Translations under genes and position numbers: made by a program | Origin: Diacronema lutheri | Lineage: Eukaryota; Haptophyta; Pavlovophyceae; Pavlovales; Pavlovaceae | Length of the DNA stretch: 64,000 nt | Direction: 5' to 3' | NCBI GenBank assembly: GCA_019448385.1 | Contig: JAGTXO010000024.1 | Coordinates: forward strand, 350,001 to 414,000 | Notes under the pieces: generated by a model | Database searches by the model: none | Seen by the model: only the letters and a program-made list of their open reading frames with translations | What the model was told of the DNA's origin: nothing | In this document: positions 12,801-21,219 of the stretch, piece after piece | Layout of the letters: every line of letters starts with the position of its first letter | Numbering within the stretch: position 1 is the first letter of the stretch

Positions 12801-13057
12801 TTCACGGGCGGAGTGACGGGGAGCGAGGTGTTCACGGGCGGAGCGGGGACGGGCGGGGTGTCGACGAGCGAGTTGACGACGGGCGAGTTGTGCACGGCGG
12901 GGACGGGCGGGGTGTCGACGAGCGAGTTGACGACGGGCGAGTTGTACACGGCAGGGACGAGCGGGGCGTCGACGAGCGAGTTGACGACGGGCGAGGTGTG
13001 CATGAGGGGGACGGGCGGGGCGTCGACGAGCGAGTTGACGACGGGCGAGGTGTGCAT
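1319..13057 (-). CDS. Giant Fanzor-type RuvC nuclease fused to a YqaJ-like PD-(D/E)XK nuclease
   Basis: One stop-free frame of about 3,912 codons. From the N terminus: 18-residue SPVVNSLVD-type repeats, an OTU-protease-like GNDCLLAAVLAALP motif near residue 260, and long alanine-rich stretches. Then come Gly/Arg-rich linkers and a YqaJ/lambda-exonuclease-type domain (about 1780-1970). This domain shows WLEER, GHINEP, the D...E-V-K core in SADALW/YVEVKTK, and the Q-x-Q of PQLQLGML. A second RGG-rich linker leads to a Fanzor domain (about 3130-3860). It has RuvC-I VVAIDAGPCG near 3558, CVGDW, the alternative glutamate in PEPYTSMHC near 3757, a CPRC zinc knuckle and RuvC-III EHRDLAGARGI. It ends in a poly-Asp tail. 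Fanzors are transposon-encoded RNA-guided nucleases. The first in-frame ATG is at 13057, inside the repeat array. Start and exon structure are uncertain. Confidence 0.72.
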
Positions 13058-14262
13058 GAGGGGGACGGGCGGGGTGTCGACGAGCGAGTTGACGACGGGC
13101 GAGTTGTACACGGCAGGGACGAGCGGGGTGTCGACGAGCGAGCTGGCGACGGGCGAGTTGAGTTGTACACGGCAGGGACGGGCGGGGTGTCGACGAGCGA
13201 GTTGACGACGGGCGAGTTGTACACGGCAGGGACGAGCGGGGTGTCGACGAGCGAGCTGGCGACGGGCGAGGTGTGCACGACGGGGACGGGCGGGGTGTCG
13301 ACGAGCGAGTTGACGACGGGCGAGGTGTGCACGAGGAGAACGAGCGGGGTGTCGACGAGCGAGCTGGCGACGGGCGAGGTGTGCACGACGGGGACGGGCG
13401 GGGTGTCGACGAGCGAGCTGACGATGGGCGAGGTGTGCACGAGGGGAACGAGCGGGGTGTCGACGAGCGAGTTGACGACGGGCGAGGTGTGCACGAGGGG
13501 AACGAGCGGGATGTCGACGAGCGAGTTGACGACGGGCGAGTTGTACACGGCAGGGACGAGCGGGGTGTCGACGAGCGAGTTGACGACGGGCGAGGTGTGC
13601 ACGAGGAGAACGAGCGGGGTGTCGACGAGCGAGTTGACGACGGGCGAGTTGTACACGGCAGGGACGGGCGGGGTGTCGACGAGCGAGTTGACGACGGGCG
13701 AGTTGTGCACGGCAGGGACGAGCGGGGCGTCGACGAGCGAGTTGACGACGGGCGAGGTGTGCACGAGGAGAACGAGCGGGGTGTCGACGAGCGAGTTGAC
13801 GACGGGCGAGGTGTGCATGAGGGGGACGGGCGGGGTGTCGACGAGCGAGTTGACGACGGGCGAGTTGTACACGGCAGGGACGAGCGGGGTGTCGACGAGC
13901 GAGCTGGCGACGGGCGAGTTGTACACGGCATGGACGGGCGGGGTGTCGACGAGCGAGTTGACGACGGGCGAGTTGTACACGGCAGGGACGAGCGGGGTGT
14001 CGACGAGCGAGTTGACGACGGGCGAGGTGTGCATGAGGGGGACGGGCGGGGTGTCGACGAGCGAGTTGACGACGGGCGAGTTGTACACGGCAGGGACGAG
14101 CGGGGTGTCGACGAGCGAGCTGGCGACGGGCGAGGTGTGCACGGCAGGGACGAGCGGGGCGTCGACGAGCGAGTTGACGACGGGCGAGGTGTGCACGAGG
14201 AGAACGAGCGGGGTGTCGACGAGCGAGCTGGCGACGGGCGAGGTGTGCACGACGGGGACGGC
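12840..14262. repeat. 54-bp minisatellite, about 26 copies
   Basis: Tandem units of 54 bp, recognisable by GGGGTGTCGACGAGCGAG followed by TTGACGACGGGCGA. On the minus strand each encodes 18 residues (type SPVVNSLVDTPPVPLMHT). The unit is a multiple of three, so the array stays open in several frames. Units vary mainly in the last third (GTGTGCAC, TTGTACAC, GTGTGCATGAGG). The left edge fades into degenerate units from about 12815. A 5-bp insertion near 13160 shifts the frame between the two parts of the array. Confidence 0.9.
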
Positions 14263-14297
14263 CGCCTGCGCGAACGAGCGCCGCCTATTCCTTCGGC

Positions 14298-14644
14298 CGC
14301 GTCGGCCCCGCGGGAGGTGGCGCGGTGCGTGTCGCGCTATGCGTGTCGCCGCTGCGCGTGGGGGTTCCTGACATACCCGGGAACCCCGCTCTCATAACCG
14401 CGACACGTGCAGGCGGCGCGGCCGCAGCGCCGCGAGCGGCGTCATCATCGGCGTCGGTCGCGGGCACCGGCTCTCGGTCGAGGTCATGAAGATCATCCTG
14501 TGGCGGCTATTTTCTCGGCAGGAGCGCGGTGAGGATCGCGGATGACCTCCACACATCCACCGACACGCTCACGGAGTCGATCGTCCGCGCCACCATCGAG
14601 CGGTACGAGGCCACCGGCATCGTCGATTCCCAGCCGAACAAGCC
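14298..14644 (+). repeat. Left inverted-repeat arm (347 bp)
   Basis: Matches the reverse complement of 16525-16871 without a mismatch in my base-by-base comparison. It contains a small internal hairpin, GGGGTTC...GAACCCC, near 14350-14386. From about 14503 inward it encodes the helix-turn-helix segment (YFLGRSAVRIADDL onward) on the plus strand. Confidence 0.9.
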
Positions 14645-16269
14645 ACACGCTCGGTGAGCCGGCAGCGGACGGCGGCGTCGCGGACGGTGTCGCCGTGCCG
14701 GCCCCGGGTTCCCAAGATGGCCAGGACCCCGCCGCCGCAGCTGCGACATCCGCCGCGCCCGGCCCGCCGGCCGGCGCAGGCGCGCTCGCGGCCCTCCGCT
14801 TGGACGCGGACGCCGGCGCGCGCGCTGGCGTTGGTCGCGTCAAGGTCGCGCGCGCCGGTCCGTTGGACAAGGCGATAGCCGACAAGATGACGCGAGCGAA
14901 GCGCAAGGCCGACCAAGACGAGGCCAATCGCGCGCGCGAGACCTCGGCGCCGGCTGGCGCGCGACCCCGCGTGCCGAGGGTTACCATGTACTCGCCTACA
15001 ACAATTGGCGCACTGCCGCAGCGCTCGTCTCGCAAGCCCAGCGCTGGCGCAACGAAGCCGCCCGAGAAAGCGGCTCCAGTGCGCGCCCTCGCCGGCGGCG
15101 GGGCCGGCGCGAAGGCCGGTAGCTCGAGCGCGCTGCCGGCGGCCGAGCCGGACGAGCACGAGCCGGACGAGCACGAGCCTGCGCGTGGGCTTGCGGCGGT
15201 GCCCGCGCAGGATTCGGTCAAGTCGTGGCGGACGACTCCGAGGAGGAGGGGAAGCCTTTGGAGACGCTGCGCGTGTACCTCGTGTCCTTTGACGCGTACG
15301 TTGATGCCCTCTACGTTGATGCCCTCAAGCCGGGCGAGCCATTGTGCGTCAAGCTGGGCGCCAACTCGGGGGACAACGATGCGATCACTCGCGTGCAAGC
15401 TTTAAAAAGGGCCAAGCTCCTCTTCAGTATAGCGCGGAGGCCGCGGAGCTCGCCAAGTCGGAGGCCGCGCGCACGCAGAGGAGAACAAGGTGCACTTTGC
15501 GCCTGCGCTCGGGGAGAAGGCGCAAGCGCAGGCCCGGTCGGCTGAGACGCGCGCCAACAAGGACGAGGCGGCCGCAAAGGCGGCGGAGATCAAAGCCGCG
15601 CAGCTTGAGGAGCGCACGGCGGAGACGAGCGATGTGTCGGCGCGCCGGCCCGGCGCGCGAGACGCGTCGCGCCGCTAATCGCGCTCGACCGGCGAAGACG
15701 GTGAGGATGACGAAGCAAGCGCTTCCGCGCCGCTACGCGCTCTCGTTGGTCTACAAGCAGCCGACGGCTTTTACGCGCTGGTCGAGAGCCGCGACGTGCT
15801 CACCACGCTCCTACGCTCGACGCACGACTCGACTCACGGCAACCTGCCGCAGCCGCCTCACTCCCTTCGGCTCTACCGGATCGGCATCAGCGAGAGGTCG
15901 GCGCGCCCGCAGTGTTCGTCCGCCTGACGCTGATCACCGACGATGCCGACGTGGCGCGCAGGTTTTACGCGCCGAGCGGCGCGCAGCAGGACTTGGACAT
16001 CTGCATTCTTTACCTTGTCGTCGAGGTGACGCCCCCGCCCAAGCACCCTGGCAAGGTCGGTGGCGGCGGCCTCGTGGCGTCGGGCGGCTGGGCCGGCGCG
16101 TTCGATGCCTACTCCGCGCCCGTGCCGGCGCCGCAGTCCATTGCTCCCACTATGCCGGCCGCTCAGAGCGTGGCGCTCGCGCAGCAGGTCGCGCAGGCGC
16201 TCGAGTTGTGCAAAGTTGGCTGGGATGCGACCGCGCAGGCGTGAATCAAGGCTGCTGAGCACATCAACA
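14645..16269 (+). other. Interior of the inverted-repeat element: decayed coding sequence
   Basis: Plus-strand stretches with non-random composition follow one another in different frames. Examples are an acidic segment beginning MADDSEEEGKPLETLRVYL near 15225, an alanine/lysine/glutamate-rich helix near 15490-15640, and FVRLTLITDDADVARRFYAP near 15912-15980. Stops and frame changes interrupt them. I do not recognise the family. A short duplication (two copies of TACGTTGATGCCCTC) is visible at 15298-15328. Confidence 0.4.
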
Positions 16270-16667
16270 GCAGCGTCGAGCGCGCGCAGCTGTTCCTCAG
16301 CATGCCCGAGGTGTTCTTCTTCGTCGCGGGCCGCTTGGACGCGCTGCATCTTCTTGAGCGAGAGGCCGGCTGCGCAGAGGTTGTAGTGAATGTACTCGCG
16401 CGTGAACGCCTTGAGCGTGACGGCCTGCAGCTCGGCCGCAATCTCGCTTAAGTGAAGTCACGGTTGCTCCGCCATGATCGCGAGCATCAGCTCCTGGTCG
16501 AGCTCGCTCATGAGCTTCGCGCACGGCTTGTTCGGCTGGGAATCGACGATGCCGGTGGCCTCGTACCGCTCGATGGTGGCGCGGACGATCGACTCCGTGA
16601 GCGTGTCGGTGGATGTGTGGAGGTCATCCGCGATCCTCACCGCGCTCCTGCCGAGAAAATAGCCGCC
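16270..16667 (-). pseudogene. Tc1/mariner/IS630-like transposase remnant, N-terminal DNA-binding region
   Basis: The minus-strand frame reads RIADDLHTSTDTL, then IERYEATGIVDSQPNKP, then ELMLAIMAEQP, and meets TGA at 16458-16460. It continues in the same frame with LHLSEIAAELQ, REYIHYNL and GLSLKKMQRVQAARDEEE. This order (resolvase-like HTH, RYxxTG, then LxEIxxxLxxxGLSxKKM) is that of the paired HTH of IS630/Tc1/mariner transposases. The DDE catalytic domain is absent. The in-frame TGA sits where many relatives have tryptophan. A further TGA lies just upstream of the HTH segment, so no intact start is seen. The first half lies within the inverted-repeat arm and the second half in unique interior DNA. 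Confidence 0.68.
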
Positions 16668-16871
16668 ACAGGATGATCTTCATGACCTCGACCGAGAGCC
16701 GGTGCCCGCGACCGACGCCGATGATGACGCCGCTCGCGGCGCTGCGGCCGCGCCGCCTGCACGTGTCGCGGTTATGAGAGCGGGGTTCCCGGGTATGTCA
16801 GGAACCCCCACGCGCAGCGGCGACACGCATAGCGCGACACGCACCGCGCCACCTCCCGCGGGGCCGACGCG
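16525..16871 (-). repeat. Right inverted-repeat arm (347 bp)
   Basis: Reverse complement of the left arm. Both arms stop matching abruptly, at 14644/16525 on the inner side and 14298/16871 on the outer side. Confidence 0.9.
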
Positions 16872-17393
16872 ACGCGCGCGCGCACCTCTCGCGGCCATTT
16901 TCGCTTTTTCGCGCGCGGGTCTCTCCTATTCCTTCGTCCGCGAACTCAGACCCAACGGGCAGTATTCCTGACCACAGGCAGTGCTCGCGCGTCCCACGTC
17001 GCACACATACTCATACGCGCACGCGCGCGGCGCGCATCAGACTCTGGGAGCAGCGGCGTCGTCAGATACCTCGCAAGTGAGCGCAGTGGTGCGCGTGCGG
17101 AGCCCGCCGCGCGCGCCCTGAACACCCTCACGCCCGCCCACGCCCGCGCGACGCACGTTGCACGCGCGCGCGGGCCCTGGCCGCGCCGACGACCGCGCGC
17201 GCTCGCGGCGACCCCACCATCGCAGCGTGCGTGAAATCACACGGGCCACCGGCAGGCACTGCCGAGCGGTGATACTGCCGCCGATGAGGACGTCGCCGAC
17301 GATCAAGTGCCCTTTTGGCATCGCCGCTGCGGCAGATGCAGCCGCAAATGACTCCGTCGCGACGCGCGGCGACGGGCGCTGGCCTCGTGCGCT

Positions 17394-18214
17394 CAGCCCT
17401 CGGACCGTACGTCGCCGGGCTGCTCGAGCGCTTCGAGGCAACGACAGGACAACCGGCGCCGACGCCGGAGGTCGAGGCGCGATCGATCGTGTCGTCAGAC
17501 GACGACGACGACGAGCTGCTCTCGACGGCGGACAAGCTCATGTACCAATCCATCACGGGAGGGCTGATGTTCGCGATGGTGACGTGCCGGCCCGATCTTG
17601 CGCACGCGGTGAACATGCTGGCGCGGCGGATGTCGAGGCCGAGGGCCGTCGACCTGCGCGCCGCACGTCGCGTGCTGCAGTACCTGCGCGGCACCGAGCA
17701 GCTCGGCTTGCTCTTCAAGTACGCCGAGGACGCCGAGTGCACGACGCTGCGCGCGTTTGCCGACGCGGACTGGGCCAACGACCCCGTGCAGCGCAAGTCC
17801 ACGACCGGCTACATCGTGTTTTTCAACGGTGCGCCGATCTCGTGGCACAGCGGCTTGCAGAGCACCATCTCGCTCAGCAGCTGCGAGGCGGAGTATGTCG
17901 CATTGAGCGAATGCTGCCGCGAAGTCGACTACCTCCGGAGCATCATCGACTTCCTCCCCCAGCCGTCGGCCTCGCCGACGGAGATCTTTGAAGACAACCA
18001 GGGGACGATCGATCTCGTCAACAACCCGGTGCACCACCGGCGCACCAAGCACGTCGAGGTCAAGTACCACTACGTGCGCGACGCGCAGGAGAAGGGTCGG
18101 ATCGTTGTGAGCAAGGTGCACACCTCGCTCAACCACGCCGACATCATGACGAAGGCCACAGACAACGCCACGTTCGCTCGCCACGTTACGAGCTTCATGG
18201 TTGCCCGCCGCTGA
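17394..18214 (+). mobile_element. Ty1/copia retrotransposon fragment: end of reverse transcriptase plus RNase H
   Basis: The reading frame, open from about 17315, matches copia polyproteins from YVAGLLERFEATTG, the tail of reverse transcriptase, onward. Next come LMYQSITGGLMFAMVTCRPDL, ARRVLQYLRGT and the RNase H core. In order, the core shows DADWAND, KSTTGYIVF, SSCEAEYVAL, EDNQGTIDL, HRRTKHVEVKYH and ADIMTKA. It ends at a TGA (18212-18214) as copia pol does. Gag, protease, integrase and most of the reverse transcriptase are missing upstream, so this is a 5'-truncated copy. No frameshift is seen in the retained part, which suggests limited age. Confidence 0.92.
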
Positions 18215-18256
18215 GTGCGTTCCGCGCGCGCGCGCGCCGCACGCACGGTGCGCGTC

Positions 18257-18320
18257 GAGGGGGGGTGTTGGCATTGTGTCTGTGCTGCATGTGTGAGTGT
18301 GACTGCATGTCCGCGTGACA
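18257..18320 (+). mobile_element. Copia polypurine tract and start of 3' LTR
   Basis: GAGGGGGGG at 18257-18265 lies 42 bp after the pol stop codon and is followed directly by TGTTGGCATTGTG. A polypurine tract touching a TGTTG start is the usual 3' LTR boundary of copia elements. The LTR end cannot be placed, because the 5' LTR is not in the window. ACAACA near 18888-18893 is one possible end. Confidence 0.6.
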
Positions 18321-19676
18321 CACATGGCGGATGTCCGTCGACGGATCCCATCGGTGGCCGGCGAAACGTTTCGCTCGCGCCTTTTGGGCGATTCGGTGTC
18401 GTGAACGAAGACGGAAAGAAACGAAGACCGCGCTTGGCCAGGCCGAGCACTAGGTGGCGCTCGACTCGCCTGGTCCGCCCATCGGGGGCAAGGATTCGGA
18501 GTGAGCCACCGCATCGACAAGTTGATCGTCTTTGGCTTCGCGCCATTTCCCAGCCGGCCCCTACGCGCCAACGGACCGGTCCCGCCCGAGCGTCGTCTCG
18601 TCTCGAGAGACGGTCGGTGTGGTACGCCGCGCGCATCGTCAGCGCCGCGGCGTCGAGCTCGGCGGGCGACGGCGCGTACGTGACGCCGCCGCTCAGCGCC
18701 CCGTCCGCGCCGCCCCTCGTCGCGCTTGCCGCCTCCGCAGTGCGCGCAGGCGGCTTCCTGACGGCACGCGAGGCCACACTGCGCGCTGCAGGTGCATTCG
18801 CGCGCTGCATCCTCCGTCCGAAGCTCGGCCCGAGGCGCTCTGCTCTGAACGAACGGACGGCACGCCCGAGATCTCGTGGCACGCTCGCACAACATGCACC
18901 CCCAGAACTTCTCCGAGCTGCTGCCCGACGAGATCGTCGGCGACGACCCGCTCGTCGACCGGCACTACCGCGTGCGCATCCTTCGGCGCGTCGCGCCCGC
19001 CGCCGCGATGCGGACGAGGTCAACTTTTGGCTCGACGGCGGGCCCGCCGACTCGGTCGTCGGCGCGTGCATGTGCGGCCGAATCTACGCGCTCAAGTGCG
19101 TGGGCCGGCTCCCGGATACTCGCGCTGCTGCGCAAGAATGTCGCGCTCGCCACGTGCCGCGCGCACCTCATGGGCCACGTGCTTTAGCGCATCGTCGGCG
19201 ACGGCGGCGTCGCGCGGCTGCTGCAGCTGGTTGCAGCTCGTTCGCGTGGATCACGACACGCTCAACGCCGAGCGCCAGGCCTTGGCAGCACTGCATGACA
19301 CCGGCCAAATCATGCGACGGCATGTGCGCGCGCGCCGATGCGCTCTCCAAGGACCTCGCACGGGCGCACGTGCACGCTTACAAGCTCGGTGGCTATCTGG
19401 TGTGGTGCAGCGACCGCCTCCGTGAGAGTGACTCTTTCAACGGAGCGCTCAAGAGCCTGGTCACGCGGTGCAGCGTGAGATCTGCTGGCTCCACGCCGAG
19501 ATATCGTCGCTCGTTGCGAGTTCGCCCGAGGTTTATGCGAACGACAGCGAGGCCGCCGACTACAAGGACCACGGCGTGTGCGTCGAGATCGATGTCTTCA
19601 ACCGCGACGAGGTCGAGGGCGCGCCCGTGCCCGCGACCGCGCCCACGAAGGCAGAGCCGGGCATCGAGTCCGAGAG

Positions 19677-19715
<39 letters not shown>

Positions 19716-20466
19716 GGCAAGGCCGCGCACCGAGCCCGAGTGCGCCAACGTGCCGCCGAACTCGCCCAAGCTCTCGTCGGTCGACAGCCAGGCCATCGAG
19801 CACAAGACCTCCTATACGAACTCACGTGCTCGCCACCTGCAACGCCTCGAGTTCACGCACGCGTTCGAATCTGTGCAGGCCGAGGTCGCTTAGTCAAAGC
19901 GCGCCAAGGTTCCGGCCACCGGCGCATCGAGGCGCTGGCTGCGCAACACGGCCGTGCGCAACACCCGCAGCTCGGCCAACGGCAAGTAGCGCGCCGGCGC
20001 AGCACACGGTAAGCCGCGGCGAGCTCAGTCGCGAAGACTGTCCGTGGCCGCGCCCTCCACGGGGTGCACGCGCACTCGGCGCGGTCCGGTCAGTCAGAGG
20101 GCTTCAGCTTGCGCGATGCCAGTAGCGATCCCCCCCGGAATCCGCCATTCTATTCTACTGGGCGTCAATCACCCAAGCCCTTCCGGTCGCCCGCATTCCG
20201 GGGTCGGACCCTCCGTCGGCCCGGCTCGGGCCCTCCGTCCGCCGCGCCCGCTCGACCCCGAATTCTACTCAAAATCGGCCGGTCAGGAGGGGGGTCTCGG
20301 TCCTAAGCTCGTCCTAAGCCTCGCCCCGACCCCTCGAGCGCTCATTGGCTGGCGTTTAACCCTTGATTGTACAACCCGGGTCGTACTCTCAGCCCCCTAC
20401 TGGCCGGACCAGCCCGGACCGCGCCATATATAGGGGAGGCACGCCGCCTCCCCCACCGGACTAGCG
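18321..20466. other. Region without a supported gene; LTR remainder and decayed sequence
   Basis: The first part is probably the rest of the LTR. Between about 18890 and 19900 the plus strand carries short protein-like stretches in changing frames, such as NFSELLPDEIVGDDP near 18900 and EICWLHAEISSLVASSPEV near 19470. A (GCGCCC)n run lies at 19680-19713. These look like a decayed gene of unknown family. A TATATA motif at 20425-20431 stands in a local patch of lower G+C, but I cannot link it to a start site. Confidence 0.45.
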
Positions 20467-21150
20467 TCAGCGCAGGAGGACGACGACGCACACCATGCAC
20501 GCGGCCAAGACGGCGAGCGCGACGCAGATGGCCACGACGATGCCGCTGCCCACGTCTTCGCTCGGCGGCGGTGCGCCCGTGCCGGCCGGCGCGGCGGCGT
20601 GCGCAGCGGCGGCCGCGCCCGCCGGCGAGCCGGCCGCGCGCGCGGGCGAGGCGGCGGGCTGCGCGAGCACGCACGGAGGATCCACCTTGCCGCACTCGCG
20701 CGGCGCGTCCGCCTCCTTGCGCCGCGACGGCGCGCAACACATCTTGCGGCCGCCTGGCGCGGACGCGCAGTTCGGCTCGACGCCCGCGTCGTCGCCGCAC
20801 GCCGCGGGGAAGCAGTGCTTGTTGTCGGCGTGCACGACGCCGGTCGAGCACGTCGGGTCGCCCGCCTTTTTGATCAAGCACGGGCCCGGGTCGTTCGCCG
20901 CGCACTGCCGGCCTGCGCGCACGATCGGGCTCGGGCAGCACGACGACTGTGCGTCGGGCACGGGCGCCTTCGAGCACCTTGCACCGCCGCACGTGCCGCA
21001 GGCCGCCGGGCAGCAGACGACGGAGCCGGAGCGCGGAAACTTCTTCTCGATGCCCGCGCAGCGCTCCGACGCCCCGCAGCCGAGCACGCTGGCCGCCACG
21101 AGGAGAGCCGCGGCCCTCATCGCGCGCGAGGGCGGAAGGGCCGCCGCCAT
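20467..21150 (-). CDS. Cysteine-rich single-pass membrane protein
   Basis: 227 residues with no intron. The start at 21150 is followed by a signal peptide (AMRAAALLVAASVLGCGASE). The ectodomain has about 20 cysteines in a repeating pattern (CCPAACGTCGG..C, later SSCCPSPI, HCFPAACGDD, KMCCAP). Next come an Ala/Pro-rich stalk and one hydrophobic helix close to the C terminus (GIVVAICVALAVLAACMVCV), ending in LLR. This predicts a type I surface or secretory-pathway protein. The CC..CGTCGG motif is familiar from many algal extracellular proteins, but I know no function. It is divergent from the glycosyltransferase gene, with 69 bp between start codons. Confidence 0.72.
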   Translation of the reverse strand: MAAALPPSRAMRAAALLVAASVLGCGASERCAGIEKKFPRSGSVVCCPAACGTCGGARCSKAPVPDAQSSCCPSPIVRAGRQCAANDPGPCLIKKAGDPTCSTGVVHADNKHCFPAACGDDAGVEPNCASAPGGRKMCCAPSRRKEADAPRECGKVDPPCVLAQPAASPARAAGSPAGAAAAAHAAAPAGTGAPPPSEDVGSGIVVAICVALAVLAACMVCVVVLLR

Positions 21151-21219
21151 AAAAAATTGCACCTTTGGCCGCAACGCCGGTCGCGCGTGCGCTTGACCGG
21201 CTGGTTGGGTTGGTGCGCG
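21151..21219. promoter_or_regulatory. Divergent promoter region (69 bp)
   Basis: This is the whole distance between the start codons of the cysteine-rich protein and the glycosyltransferase. Any promoter must be shared or lie within neighbouring transcribed DNA. An A/T patch (AAAAAATTGC) lies directly beside the minus-strand ATG. Confidence 0.45.

Larger units (their letters stand above)
14298..16871. mobile_element. Element bounded by 347-bp perfect inverted repeats
   Basis: Two arms of 347 bp in inverted orientation flank about 1.88 kb. The right arm carries the N-terminal DNA-binding part of a Tc1/mariner/IS630-like transposase reading inward on the minus strand. The left arm carries the same coding segment reading inward on the plus strand. 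The interior (14645-16524) has a decayed plus-strand reading region with alternating frames, but no complete gene. The structure fits either a composite or foldback element or two inverted copies of a transposon end. It sits between the giant Fanzor-type gene and a copia fragment. Confidence 0.75.

Noticed and set aside
12840-14262. CRISPR array
   Set aside because: Units are contiguous 54-bp tandem repeats with no unique spacers, in a eukaryotic genome.
4934-14371. A 3,145-codon open frame on the plus strand opposite the giant gene
   Set aside because: It is Arg/Ala/His-rich without any domain motif and mirrors codon bias of the minus-strand gene. GC-rich coding DNA often leaves the antisense frame open.
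20425-20431. TATA box for a nearby gene
   Set aside because: The closest plus-strand start is about 790 bp away, and the nearest gene end faces it with its 3' side. It remains only a motif.
17315-20466. Complete autonomous copia element
   Set aside because: Gag, protease, integrase and most of reverse transcriptase are missing, and no second LTR is visible.
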